A stretch of DNA of 12,989 nucleotides from Choanephora cucurbitarum (lineage: Eukaryota > Mucoromycota > Mucoromycetes > Mucorales > Choanephoraceae). How positions within the stretch are numbered: position 1 is the first letter of the stretch; every line of letters starts with the position of its first letter. Both the position numbers and the translations under genes were made by a program. The DNA lies in NCBI GenBank assembly GCA_025331435.1, contig JAIWNI010000282.1, positions 1 through 12,989 on the forward strand, written 5' to 3'. The notes beneath the pieces were generated by a model. That model did not search any database. It was not told the origin of the DNA and saw only the letters and a program-made list of their open reading frames with translations. Of this stretch, positions 1 to 9,430 are shown in pieces.

Positions 1-978
1 GCCGTAAGCCATCTGACAGTGTTGAGCTGAATTGCTACCTAGTGTCTATCGTTTCCATCTTCGTCTTCTTCCTTTTCTTCCTTTTTCTTTTTTCTTTCCT
101 TTTCTTCCTTCTTCCTTTTCTTTGGCTAGATATACACCCTGGTCCACTAAATGCAGGTTACATCGTCCAACCAACTCTGTTCACAGCCAGCTAATCTCAA
201 AAGTACATCCACTCTACTGACACCTTGAAAGAGTCTGTCCATTTCCTTCTTCTTACCGAGAGCCTTTTACGTCGTTGTCGAAAGAGAAAAAATAAGAAGA
301 GGGAGAAGGGGGGGGATATAAACTGCAGGCAGACGAATCTCGGTTTGCGCTTTCGATACAAGAGCCAACATTACTTGTCGTTACTGTCACGACCCATGCC
401 TGTCTTTGTGCATCACCGAAAAGGCGTCTTGTTCAGAACCAGACTCTGCTCGAAACAGAACATAACGAACTTGTTGCTTTTGGCTCGCTGATCAAAGAAA
501 AGAGAAAGCCAAGTCGGAATTCTGCCTTGCGTTCACTGTTTGTTTCAGGTTAAATTGGCGTATTTTTCTTTCATTTTTTTTTTTATTTTTGCCATCCATA
601 TCATCGCTGTTGTCGTTGTTGTCGTTGTCTTGAAAGACGGCTTTTTCATCCTTGGACTTGCATTACTGAGGGCTGCAACTCTTGTGATAACGTGAAACGA
701 ATCGGAAGGTACAGTTTGCTATAAGAAAAATAAAGAAAGAAACAAGCCTCAAAATGATCAGTCGGATCCAAGACGAAAAGAAAAAATAAAATAAAAAGAA
801 GGAGGGAGAAACTACAAAGTCAGCAGCTCAGATCTTTAGAGAATACTTGAATAACTAAAAGAAAAAGAAAAAAAAAAGAGGTATTATGCCTTTCGACAGA
901 GTCTTTGGATCAGCTGCAGTCTTTGTATAGCAAGAGAAGCACAGGCCTTGCAACAAGTTTTGCATATTTATTCCAGGC
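1..978. other. Intergenic, low-complexity sequence
   Basis: No supported gene. The stretch holds an almost pure pyrimidine tract (59-124, CTT/CTTTT-rich), a purine tract ending in a run of G (about 280-316), a poly-T run near 567-586, a short imperfect GTT/GTC triplet run (608-630) and A/G-rich tracts at 722-812 and 856-883. The reading frames that stay open here do so because the tracts lack stop codons, and their translations are low-complexity (runs of F/L/S or K/R/E). On the minus strand 492-667 an acidic Asn/Asp/Lys-rich frame is open but has no convincing start and no recognised domain. Confidence 0.7.
59..124. repeat. Polypyrimidine (C/T) tract
   Basis: About 65 bases are nearly all C or T on the plus strand, built from CTT and CTTTT blocks. 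Such homopurine/homopyrimidine stretches can form triplex (H-DNA) structures; in fungi they also occur in promoters and 5' leaders. No gene start with coding support follows. Confidence 0.8.
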
Positions 979-1104
979 TTTTCTTTCTTTTCTTTTCTTT
1001 TCTTTTCTTTTCTTTCTTTTCTTTTCTTTTCTTTTCTTTTCTTTTCTTTCTTTTCTTTCTTTTCTTTTCTTGTTCTTTTCTTTTCTTTTCTTTTCTTTTC
1101 TCTT
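979..1104. repeat. (TTTTC)n pentanucleotide microsatellite
   Basis: About 125 bases of TTTTC units with a few TTTC variants and one G interruption at 1072. The complementary strand translates as a Lys/Arg/Glu run (KKRKEKK), which is a by-product of the repeat and not a gene. Long enough to be length-variable between strains. Confidence 0.95.
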
Positions 1105-1796
1105 GACAACGCTATTAGCGGATTACAACTAAAAGGAAGCGTTCCAAGGATATCTAACATCACTTGCAAAAGGAAGCATCATACCAGTGTTTTCTTTTTC
1201 TTTCTGGTTTTAGTTTTGCGTGATAATAAAGAGGTGTTTATTGCTTTTCTTTTTTTTTTTTAAGAGAAATTACCAACAATTACAAAATAATTTTGTTCAA
1301 CAGATTAGATAGAATGTAATGTGAAATGACTAGAGTTTTTACTGATATGAAATAATAGAGAAGAGTTGCTTGGAGTAACAAGAAAGCGAGAGAGAGAGAA
1401 AAGCAGATAGACATTGACTTTTTCGTTGTTGTTTTTTTGTTTTTTTTTTGCTTGTGACAGAGAAGGAAGAGCGGAAAGAAGCCGGAGAAAAAGACCAGAG
1501 CAAAGACTAGGACAAGAATAGGGATAAAGACCAGAGCAAAGTCCAGAACAAATCGCAAAGCAAAGCCAAGAACAAAGGTGTAGAGAGTCAGCCAAGCAAA
1601 AGACCTTAGTGTGAGCTGCCTCGAAAGTATGAGTCCTCCCTCCCCTGTTACCCTACCCCTAACGGGCCTACAAGTTAGGCTAAAGCCTACCTTCATGACC
1701 CAGAGTAGCTAGTAGCCTTTTGCCCGAAGCGTGGTACCCTGGCGGATGCCGCAGATACCGAAAGACAGAGAGGAAGACCCACGACTTTGAGCATGC
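1105..1796. other. Intergenic, no supported gene
   Basis: Contains poly-T runs near 1246-1261 and 1418-1450, and a purine/AC-rich block (about 1478-1580) in which an imperfect motif AGACCAGAGCAAAG occurs twice (about 1491 and 1529) among related sequences. A minus-strand frame across 1280-1696 stays open through this block, but its translation (repeating FAL/VLDFAL-like hydrophobic units) is explained by the repeat. A small hairpin, TAGGCT-AA-AGCCTA, sits at 1676-1689. I see no conserved protein or RNA gene. Confidence 0.6.
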
Positions 1797-1821
1797 CAGA
1801 CAGACAGATAGACAGATAGAC
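1797..1821. repeat. (GACA/GATA)n tetranucleotide repeat
   Basis: Six tetranucleotide units alternating between GACA and GATA. Short, imperfect, directly visible in the sequence. Confidence 0.85.
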
Positions 1822-2452
1822 GAGCAGAGAGATACTAGAGCTCGAGATCTATTGGGTGATTCGGATTTACGTTAGTTGGAATGTAGCTGATAGAGAAAGC
1901 ATGATAATCATACCAAAAGATAACATAAGAGACAAAGAAAAAAAAACTAGTTTGGTAGCTTGCTTGAGAGAAGAGAAGGACCAAGACAACGAGAGAGCAC
2001 CATGACAAGTGAAGAAAGTAGAGAGTGAAAGAGCTTTTTGTAGCGTCAGAGGTTATGTAGTAGTATAAGTGACTTTGTAGTTTGAATGAAACTAAAGAAA
2101 AGAGAAGAAGAAAAAAAGAAGAAGGCAGAAAGCGTGTCTTCCCTTTTAAACAAAATCAGAAAGATCAGCGCAATTTTTGCATCATGTCCGTTTTCTTTTT
2201 TATCCCTTTTCACATGCTTGCGTTTCAGCCCACAGAAAAAATTAAATCTCTACTGCTTTACCTCTCTCGAATTTCCCTGACATCTCGACAAATCCAACAA
2301 GATGAAAAATGAAGCAAAATAATGACTAGCGCATAGCTATAGGCTATCCCAGCTGTTGAACGAATGACATTGAAGATTAAAGAGAAGTTTGTGTGTCAAA
2401 GCGAATTAAATCAATGTTTGCATGAAATGAAAAAAAAAAAAAAGAGGGAGAG
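1822..2452. other. Intergenic, A/G-rich, no supported gene
   Basis: The stretch contains A/G-rich patches (1930-2000, 2080-2132) and a poly-A run at about 2430-2443. A frame starting at an ATG at 2086 is Lys/Glu-rich at first and then hydrophobic; it resembles no family I know. The purine-rich block 2430-2452 directly precedes the ATG of the small ORF at 2453 and could act as its leader. Confidence 0.55.
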
Positions 2453-2692
2453 ATGCCAGAATCTAATTGGGTGGCTATCCTAGCCTTATCTACAGCTATA
2501 ACCATAGATAATAGCAGTGTCTTGTGGCCATGTTTATCACTATGGTTTTATCTGTTTATTGCTCTGCTTGCTTCACTTGTCTTGGCCATCACTAACAGAA
2601 ATACAGCATTCATGATCAATCTTATGCTACCTCTTTTATGTATCCATCAGATCAGTCTGCCTTGTTTCAATGCCAAGTTCAACCATGAGTAA
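2453..2692 (+). CDS. Small hydrophobic ORF, 79 aa, unrecognised
   Basis: A plus-strand ORF beginning with a true ATG at 2453 directly after an A-rich/GAGGGAGAG leader and ending with TAA at 2690. I do not recognise the protein. Its translation is not repeat-derived, unlike most open frames nearby. It shows two or three hydrophobic segments that could span a membrane: roughly residues 6-18 (short), 23-47 (rich in Leu, Trp, Phe, Ala) and 53-70. A run of N-x-x-N residues lies between the last two. There is no typical signal-peptide cleavage site and no conserved motif. Neighbouring DNA holds no companion gene. With a 79-codon length in AT-rich DNA this may well be a chance ORF; it is listed because it is the only free-standing ORF in the left half with mixed composition and an ATG. 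Confidence 0.2.
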   Translation: MPESNWVAILALSTAITIDNSSVLWPCLSLWFYLFIALLASLVLAITNRNTAFMINLMLPLLCIHQISLPCFNAKFNHE

Positions 2693-2746
2693 AATGAGCC
2701 AAGACAAAACTAATCCATGTGAATATGCATGCTTAGCTAAGGCCTA

Positions 2747-2843
2747 TTTGTGTTGTTTGTGCTGTTTGTGCTGTTTGTGCTGTTTGTGCTGTTTGTGCTG
2801 TTTGTGCTGTTTGTGCTGTTTGTGCTGTTTGTGCTGTTTGTTG
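2747..2843. repeat. 9-bp minisatellite (TTTGTGCTG)n
   Basis: Nine perfect tandem copies of TTTGTGCTG (2756-2836) flanked by one imperfect copy on each side. Because the period is a multiple of three, each frame gives a tripeptide repeat: Cys-Cys-Leu in a plus-strand frame starting at an ATG at 2670, and Lys-Gln-His on the minus strand. The plus frame (2670-2858, 62 codons) ends just past the array at a TAA within AATAAA. Its coding status is unproven. Confidence 0.95.
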
Positions 2844-3150
2844 TCGCATTCACAATAAAATGGGTGGTAACAGAAAGCATTCAGTAAGCCCAAGCTAAAT
2901 TTAGTGCCTTCTTTGCTTGTCTCTCTGAACCTGCTTTCAAACCGACAATATCTCGAGAAAAATATGATGCGTGTAAAATAAGAGTCTGTAAGGCAGCGTT
3001 TTCTTTTTTTTTTCTTCTTCTTCTTTTTTCGCTTTCTTTGCATGAAAATAAAGCATTCAGAAAAAAAAAAGGCCTCCCAAGATTTCTCTTGCAGTTACAC
3101 AAACTACCTTATTCGTGCCATGATTACTCGAATCTCGAAAAGGGGCAGAA

Positions 3151-3193
3151 TTTTTTTTTTTTTTTTTTGCTTTATTTTATTTTATTTTATTTC
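3151..3193. repeat. Poly-T followed by (TTTTA)n
   Basis: An 18-base T run (3151-3168) is followed after GC by four TTTTA units. Directly visible. Confidence 0.85.
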
Positions 3194-3351
3194 TTTCTTC
3201 TTCAGAACCAGCAAAGACGGGACTAGAGAGGCTAAGGCCGAAAATGAAAGCAGAAAAGACAGCCACTTGATGATACGACGCGCTACTGCTTGCTTTTACT
3301 CTTTCGAGCGTCTTGTTACGTTCTGTGTGGTCAGCTTTCAGTTTTCAACTT

Positions 3352-3390
3352 TTCTCTCTCTCTCTCTCGCTCTCTCTTTTTTTTTTTTTT
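3352..3390. repeat. (TC)n dinucleotide plus poly-T
   Basis: About twelve CT dinucleotides with one G interruption (3369), then 14 T. Pure pyrimidine except for that G. Confidence 0.9.
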
Positions 3391-3751
3391 GCAATCGTTT
3401 TTAACATGGATGCAAATATGGAATCTACACACAGGGACCTTTGACTTATACATGCTTGCTATATCCAACTAAAGCCCAGCAAAAAGAAGCAAAAGAACAG
3501 TAGAAACACGATAGAGGAGCGTCTTGTTTCTGTTTTGCAAACCTGAACCAACAACTACCCAGGTTATATCCATGGTTGAGACAATGCTCGTATCCTGAGC
3601 AAATGCAGATGCAGAGTAGGCACCAGTTGAAAGTAAAAGCGCTAGTTGAACAAGCGTCTCGCTGCAGAATAGGCTTTAGCTACTGTTGACTTCGAAGGTA
3701 AGATAGATAAAAGAGGACAGAGCAAGATGACACATCGAACGTAGAAGGTTG

Positions 3752-3925
3752 AGTATTGGATACTGGATACTGGATATTGGATATTGGATATTGGATACTG
3801 GATACTGGATACTGGATACTGAATACTGGATACTGAATGCTGGATACTGGATACTGGATACTGAATACTGGATATTGGATACTGGATACTGGATACTAGA
3901 TACTGGATATTGGATACTGGATGTT
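3752..3925. repeat. Heptamer minisatellite (GGATACT)n, about 25 copies
   Basis: About 174 bases of tandem 7-bp units. The main forms are GGATACT and GGATATT, with rarer GAATACT, GAATGCT and AGATACT. The 7-bp period is kept throughout, so the changes are substitutions rather than indels. Because 7 is not a multiple of 3, every frame cycles through the same heptapeptide, and no unit produces a stop on either strand: the plus frames read YWILDTG-like and the minus frames SSIQYPV-like. The apparent ORFs on both strands (3749-3931 plus, 3642-3968 minus) are therefore products of the repeat. Confidence 0.97.
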
Positions 3926-4188
3926 GATTAGGCATATAGAATGGATAGGTCGAGCACGGGTCACGCACAAACTATATGACACAAGATAGATTACGAGAGG
4001 TAGTCAAAGAAGCAAAGTAAGAGACAGAAATAAAGAAGAGATATACGCAAGTGGATTGCACTGGATTGTACTGGATTGCATGAGACTACAATGAATTGAA
4101 CTCGGAATAGTGTGTGTACAACCTGCATTATTATGGCCATGGCCATAGTTGTTGGAGACATGTTTGTGATTTCACACAAACTACATTT
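3926..4188. other. Intergenic with 10-bp triplicate and a perfect palindrome
   Basis: Three copies of a 10-bp unit (CTGGATTGCA with single changes) lie at 4051-4080. A perfect 16-bp palindrome, TATGGCCATGGCCATA, lies at 4132-4147. No gene is supported. Confidence 0.7.
4132..4147. repeat. Perfect 16-bp palindrome
   Basis: TATGGCCATGGCCATA equals its own reverse complement. It could be a binding site for a dimeric DNA-binding protein or a chance palindrome; there is no gene start nearby that decides this. Confidence 0.8.
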
Positions 4189-4241
4189 GAGAACTATTGA
4201 GAACTATTGAGAACTATTGAGAACTATTGAGAACTATTGAG
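4189..4241. repeat. 10-bp tandem repeat (GAACTATTGA)n
   Basis: Five identical copies of GAACTATTGA (4191-4240) plus partial flanks. All copies are identical, suggesting a recent expansion. A single related GAGAACTATAG occurs alone near 6308. Confidence 0.95.
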
Positions 4242-4531
4242 GCTCGCGTGTTAGTATGGACACCTTTTGGTAGACGGACGCCTACCTGATGACAACAATA
4301 CAATGCTCAACAGCAATTACTCATCGTACTCTTCAGCATAATGGACGGAAATGCTGTCAAAAGAGTTTATGCTTGTACGCTTATATCCAGATGAGTAAAA
4401 GCATAAGATCAAGAAAGATGTTTTTGTGTATTACTAAAAGGGATTGAGAAGATGCATTTGATGTTGAGCACAAGACTAGAGAAAAGTTGCATGGATGCAA
4501 AAGAACCAAAAAGAAGAAGAAGAAGAAGTTT

Positions 4532-4552
4532 AAAGCTCAAAGCTCAAAGCTC
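4532..4552. repeat. 7-bp repeat (AAAGCTC)x3
   Basis: Three perfect copies of AAAGCTC immediately after a run of AAG triplets at 4510-4529. Confidence 0.9.
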
Positions 4553-4754
4553 AAAACTTTACTACTGTCAGCCAAGTACATCGTCCTTTGGTGTTTCCAA
4601 CCTGAATTCAGATCATGTGGTTAGAGTCAGAGTGCGTGAGTGTGTTTATCACTGCTATAAAGTAATCCCTTATTGCTACCAATCATACCGTCATTTCACT
4701 GACATGTCAGAACAGAGTTATTTGTGACCAAATTACCAATCATACTCTTCCAGT

Positions 4755-4787
4755 AATATATATACATATATACATATATACATATAT
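4755..4787. repeat. 8-bp TA-rich repeat (ACATATAT)n
   Basis: About four units of ACATATAT in an alternating purine-pyrimidine run. Easily unwound DNA; no gene-specific role is visible. Confidence 0.85.
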
Positions 4788-4910
4788 GAGATGGTGTTGA
4801 CAAAATCTGATTTATAAAGATACATCTCGAGTGTTTTTTTCCCATCTCTTGTTCTATAGAAAATGTTTGATCTGTCTTTTCAGATAGATCCAATGAACCC
4901 TTACAATAAT

Positions 4911-4924
4911 GATACAATTGTATC
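4911..4924. repeat. Perfect 14-bp palindrome GATACAATTGTATC
   Basis: The 14 bases equal their own reverse complement. Only ten bases before a (GA)n run. Possible protein-binding site or chance. Confidence 0.7.
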
Positions 4925-4933
4925 GATAGAATT

Positions 4934-4954
4934 AGAGAGAGAGAGAGAGAGAGA
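4934..4954. repeat. (GA)n microsatellite
   Basis: Ten AG/GA dinucleotides without interruption. Confidence 0.95.
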
Positions 4955-5381
4955 ATCCAGTTACTCGACAGTGCATTCTGTTTCAACTAGATCAGGAAAG
5001 TATGGAGAGGCTTAAGAATCAAACCGCGTCAACTTGTAGATAAAAAAAAAAAGAAACATAGGTCATTTCAAAGATATAATAAGAAGCCTGTTTTCTGCAG
5101 CGTCCTCTTTTGGCTTTTTACCCTTTCAATAATGTACTCTTTTTTTTTATTTTCAGTATGCTGATTCGAGCCATACACGATGCATTTAGCCAATCCAGAG
5201 AACATAGTTACTTGTTTGTTTATTTAAGGACTTGGAATAAACTAAAGCAGAAAAGAACAAAGTAGAAAAGTGATGAACAGAAAGTTGTATTTACAACAGT
5301 TTGGATAAATTTATTAGACAAGTACTTATAGACAAGAGCAATGAGTAACAGATAGGCGAGACTAAGGAACTAAGATAGAAA

Positions 5382-5520
5382 GACACTAGAAGAAGACCAA
5401 GAGAACTAAGACACTAGAAGAAGACCAAGAGAACTAAGACACTAGAAGAAGACCGAGAGGACCGAAAGAACCAAGAGAACCAAGAGAAACAAGACACTAG
5501 AAGAAGATCAAGAGAACCAG
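5382..5520. repeat. 28-bp minisatellite, three near-perfect copies plus decayed copies
   Basis: The unit starts GACACTAGAAGAAGACCAAG and is 28 bp long; copies start at 5382, 5410 and 5438 at exact 28-bp spacing. A fourth start occurs at 5493 after a diverged stretch built from AGAGAACCA-like pieces. The plus strand is almost free of T. The minus frames read FF/SS/LVLLVF-like low-complexity protein that I take as a by-product. Confidence 0.93.
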
Positions 5521-5664
5521 GAGAACCAGAAAAGCTAAAAACAATAACCCAAAAGCCAACAAAAAAGCCAACAACAAAAAAAAGACAACAACTCAAGAAC
5601 CAACAACTTAAGAATCAACAACAAAAAAAAAGTCAACAACTCAAGAGCCAACAAAAAAAGGAAA
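5521..5664. repeat. A/C-rich spacer with CAACAA/CCAACAA motifs
   Basis: An A-rich, C-containing stretch with repeated CAACAAC, CCAACAA and AAGAACCAACAAC pieces and runs of 8-9 A. There is no clean period. It links the 28-bp array on the left to the 7-bp array on the right and shares their strand bias (A and C on plus, very few T). Confidence 0.75.
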
Positions 5665-5727
5665 CCAAAAACCAAAAACCAAAAACCAAAAACCAAAAAC
5701 CAAAAACCAAAAACCAAAAACCAAAAA
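5665..5727. repeat. 7-bp minisatellite (CCAAAAA)n, nine copies
   Basis: Nine CC dinucleotides spaced exactly 7 bp apart (5665 to 5721) in otherwise pure A. The complementary strand reads WFLVFGF repeatedly in all frames, since the period is not a multiple of three and no stop codon arises. Confidence 0.96.
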
Positions 5728-5766
5728 AGCAGAACAACAAGACAACAAAAAAATGAAAAGGGCACA

Positions 5767-5870
5767 AACCTTTGGACCAGAGAACCAGAGAACCTTTGGA
5801 CCAGAGAACCAGAGAACCAGAGAACCAGAGAACCAAAGAACAAGAGAACAAGAGAACAAGAGAATCAGTG
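5767..5870. repeat. 8-bp (GAACCAGA)n array with a 24-bp duplication
   Basis: GAACCAGA-type units repeat at 8 bp from about 5780 to 5862, drifting to GAACAAGA in the right part. A larger 24-bp unit starting AACCTTTGGACCAGAGAACC is present twice (5767 and 5791). The frames open on both strands here (ENQRTREP on plus) come from the repeat. Confidence 0.93.
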
Positions 5871-7076
5871 AACCAGACAATCTTCAAAGTCGGAAGCAAA
5901 AGAGAGAATGGCACATATGTATATACAATAGAAAAAAGGAAGTGGTGAATGCGTAAGGAAAAAAAAAAAGAAAGAGAGAGAAAGAGAGAGCAAAAAGTAA
6001 GAAATTAAACCTTTTTCTTATATTCTTTGAACTTCTGACAGGTTGGTTTTAGCCTGTGATTGATATTCCTTGCTTTAGCTATTGTGCTTTTTCGCATGTG
6101 GCATATCCTATTACTTGAGGGCCAATCGCTTTTCTTTCTCTGCCTTTTTTTTTTATTTTTTATTTTTTGGTTTATCTTTCTCCAAAGCGTTTCAGACGAT
6201 CTTCATGCAGACATTATTGTGCAATTTTGTGCTACACCATTAGTGTGATTTTTTCTGGTGGCTTGGTATCGGTTCTCCTTGCCACAAAAAAAAGTAACGC
6301 ACTTACTGAGAACTATAGACAAGAGCAGGTTACAGAGAAGCAGTGATGATACGTGATGTTTTCTTTTATTTCATAATACGAACAAGAAGAGAAAAGAATA
6401 CCAGAGATGAAAAAGAAAGAAAAGACACCAAAGGCAACAAAGACAACAACAAACAAAAATAAGATGTGTAAATCAATCATGTGAAAAATGCACTAGGCTT
6501 TACTTTTATTATTGCTTGTCATCTTGTTTTGTAAAAACCGCGTTTTTGTATTCGCATCATCTCACTATATGTTGATAGCACAATTCATACAAGTGCTGTG
6601 CATCTAATGCCCTTTCGATCAACAGATAGCCATTTCTTTTTTTTTCTTCTTCTTCTTCTTTTCTCTTGGTTATGAGGATAGTAAAACCTTATTTGTTTTT
6701 GGCTGTCTGCTAGTTGGATTTCCTTTCCGAGCAACATCCTCTAAATTGTTATCTGGCATTTCTCTTCCTCTCTTTTTTTTTTTCTCCACCCCCCCCTCTC
6801 CTTTTTTTTTTTAGGTCCAACTAGTCTATTCAACCTTCCAGTACACTGTCTACAAAAAGCCTATCATGCTATATGTCCACGCTTCAGTTAGACATACAGT
6901 AGCATACGATTAAAAAGTACATACAGAAGCTTTTCTCTTTTTCGTATTTTGGTAATGCACACGAAGAAGAGCTGTCAAACTTACTAATTCGGAAAACAAG
7001 CTATTTTTTTTTCTTGGTTTATTATTTGTTTTCTGACTAAAGAGGTATCACAATCAATGCATCTATTTCTTTCTCA
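5871..7076. other. Intergenic, no supported gene
   Basis: The stretch contains A/G tracts (5957-6000, 6380-6470), T-rich tracts (6146-6169, 6638-6665) and a long pyrimidine tract (6761-6812) that has a C8 run and ends in AG. A CGC-centred inverted repeat AAAAAC-CGC-GTTTTT lies at about 6533-6547. No frame shows a recognisable domain. Confidence 0.6.
6761..6812. repeat. Pyrimidine tract with C8 run ending in AG
   Basis: About 50 bases of C/T with a single A (6788), followed by AGG. It resembles a strong 3' splice-site context, but no exon with coding support follows, so it is listed only as a tract. It may also form triplex DNA. Confidence 0.75.
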
Positions 7077-7125
7077 CAATACATACAATACATACAATAC
7101 ATACAATACATACAATACATACAGT
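7077..7125. repeat. 9-bp repeat (ACATACAAT)n
   Basis: Four perfect copies of ACATACAAT (7081-7116) with partial copies on both sides; reads Asn-Thr-Tyr repeated in the plus frame starting at 7057. Confidence 0.95.
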
Positions 7126-7281
7126 CTAGAAGTGATAGATAGTGTAGTCATCTCCATCTTATTCGCACAATCATCAGGAATGGCAAAAAAAAACGTACGA
7201 TCGGCTAATAAAAAAAAAGAAAAAGCAAGAAAGAAAGATTATCAGTCTTAGTTGCGCTTGAAATGCTGTTGACACTTTCTC

Positions 7282-7510
7282 TCAACAAACTGACACAATA
7301 AGTACAAGACTGTACTCAAGGGGTAAAGAAAAGAGAGCCTCTGGAAAGCTGATTTTGCAGGTCTTGGGCTGCTCGTTGTCAAGAAGAATGAATACAGGAG
7401 AGCAATCAATCTCTGAAACATTTCTGCGGAAGGAAGAAATCTGCCAAAGTAATCGAGTAAAGACTGCGTCATTTGCCTCTTGATAAGGTATGGCCTGTGT
7501 CCATGCAACA
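7282..7510 (-). other. Possible decayed coding segment, unrecognised
   Basis: Two minus-strand frames are open across this interval. One, running into TGA at 7282, has a mixed amino-acid composition (for example IPYQEANDAVFTRLLWQISS) that does not come from a repeat and looks protein-like. I recognise no family. The upstream end of both frames runs into the G-rich tract at 7533-7572, where coding is not credible. It could be a fragment of an old mobile element or chance. Confidence 0.2.
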
Positions 7511-7532
7511 GCTAATTTAGTAAGTAAAAATA

Positions 7533-7572
7533 GAGGGGGAGGGGGGGGGGAGAAGAGAAAGAGGAAAAGAGA
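7533..7572. repeat. G-rich purine tract (G5-A-G10)
   Basis: Forty purines in a row on the plus strand, including GGGGG (7535-7539), A, and ten G (7541-7550), then GA/AAG sequence. Triplex-prone, and possibly able to form a G-quadruplex within the long G runs. Confidence 0.85.
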
Positions 7573-9312
<1,740 letters not shown>

Positions 9313-9400
9313 TATATTGACATATTGACATATTGACATATTGACATATTGACATATTGACATATCCACATATCGACATATCCACATATCGACATAATCA
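9313..9400. repeat. 8-bp array (CATATTGA)n with alternating CATATCCA/CATATCGA
   Basis: Eleven 8-bp units in phase. The first is TATATTGA, then five CATATTGA (9321-9360), then CATATCCA and CATATCGA alternating twice (9361-9392), then CATAATCA. The minus frame reads ICQYVNMS repeatedly, a by-product. The array ends about 30 bases before the first recognisable codon of the recombinase relic. Confidence 0.95.
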
Positions 9401-9430
9401 CACATGAACATATAAGCTAGTGGCATCTAG

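Larger units (their letters stand above)
2844..3751. other. Intergenic, several simple repeats, no supported gene
   Basis: The stretch contains T/CTT-rich tracts (3001-3030), poly-A (3060-3070), poly-T (3151-3168), a short (TTTTA)n run (3168-3193) and a (TC)n run passing into poly-T (3352-3390). Sequence of mixed composition at 2880-3000 and 3400-3740 has only short frames without recognisable domains. Confidence 0.6.
4242..5381. other. Intergenic with short repeats, no supported gene
   Basis: The stretch holds an (AAG)n run (4510-4529), three copies of AAAGCTC (4532-4552), an 8-bp TA-rich array (4755-4787), a perfect 14-bp palindrome (4911-4924), a (GA)n run (4934-4954), and poly-A (5041-5052) and poly-T (5139-5148) runs. 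A 91-codon ATG-started frame at 4452-4727 runs through the AAG and AAAGCTC repeats (an Arg run, then LKLKAQSSK). Its second half is mixed in composition but resembles nothing I know, so I do not call it a gene. Confidence 0.6.

Noticed and set aside
492..667. Minus-strand acidic Asn/Asp-rich frame (FQDNDNNDNSDDMDG)
   Set aside because: It derives partly from an imperfect GTT/GTC triplet run, begins at a stop only about a dozen codons upstream, and has no recognisable domain.
855..1169. Minus-strand ORF with a long Lys/Arg/Glu run
   Set aside because: The translation is wholly explained by the (TTTTC)n repeat read on the other strand.
1650..1664. TACCCTACCCCTAAC, resembling CCCTAA telomere repeats
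   Set aside because: Only about two imperfect units, no array, and not at a sequence end; too short to call an interstitial telomere.
3752..3925. CRISPR array
   Set aside because: Units are directly tandem with no spacers, in a eukaryotic setting; the same holds for the other arrays in the window.
4452..4727. ATG-started 91-codon ORF
   Set aside because: Its first half crosses AAG and AAAGCTC repeats and the rest matches nothing known; kept only as a note in the intergenic entry.
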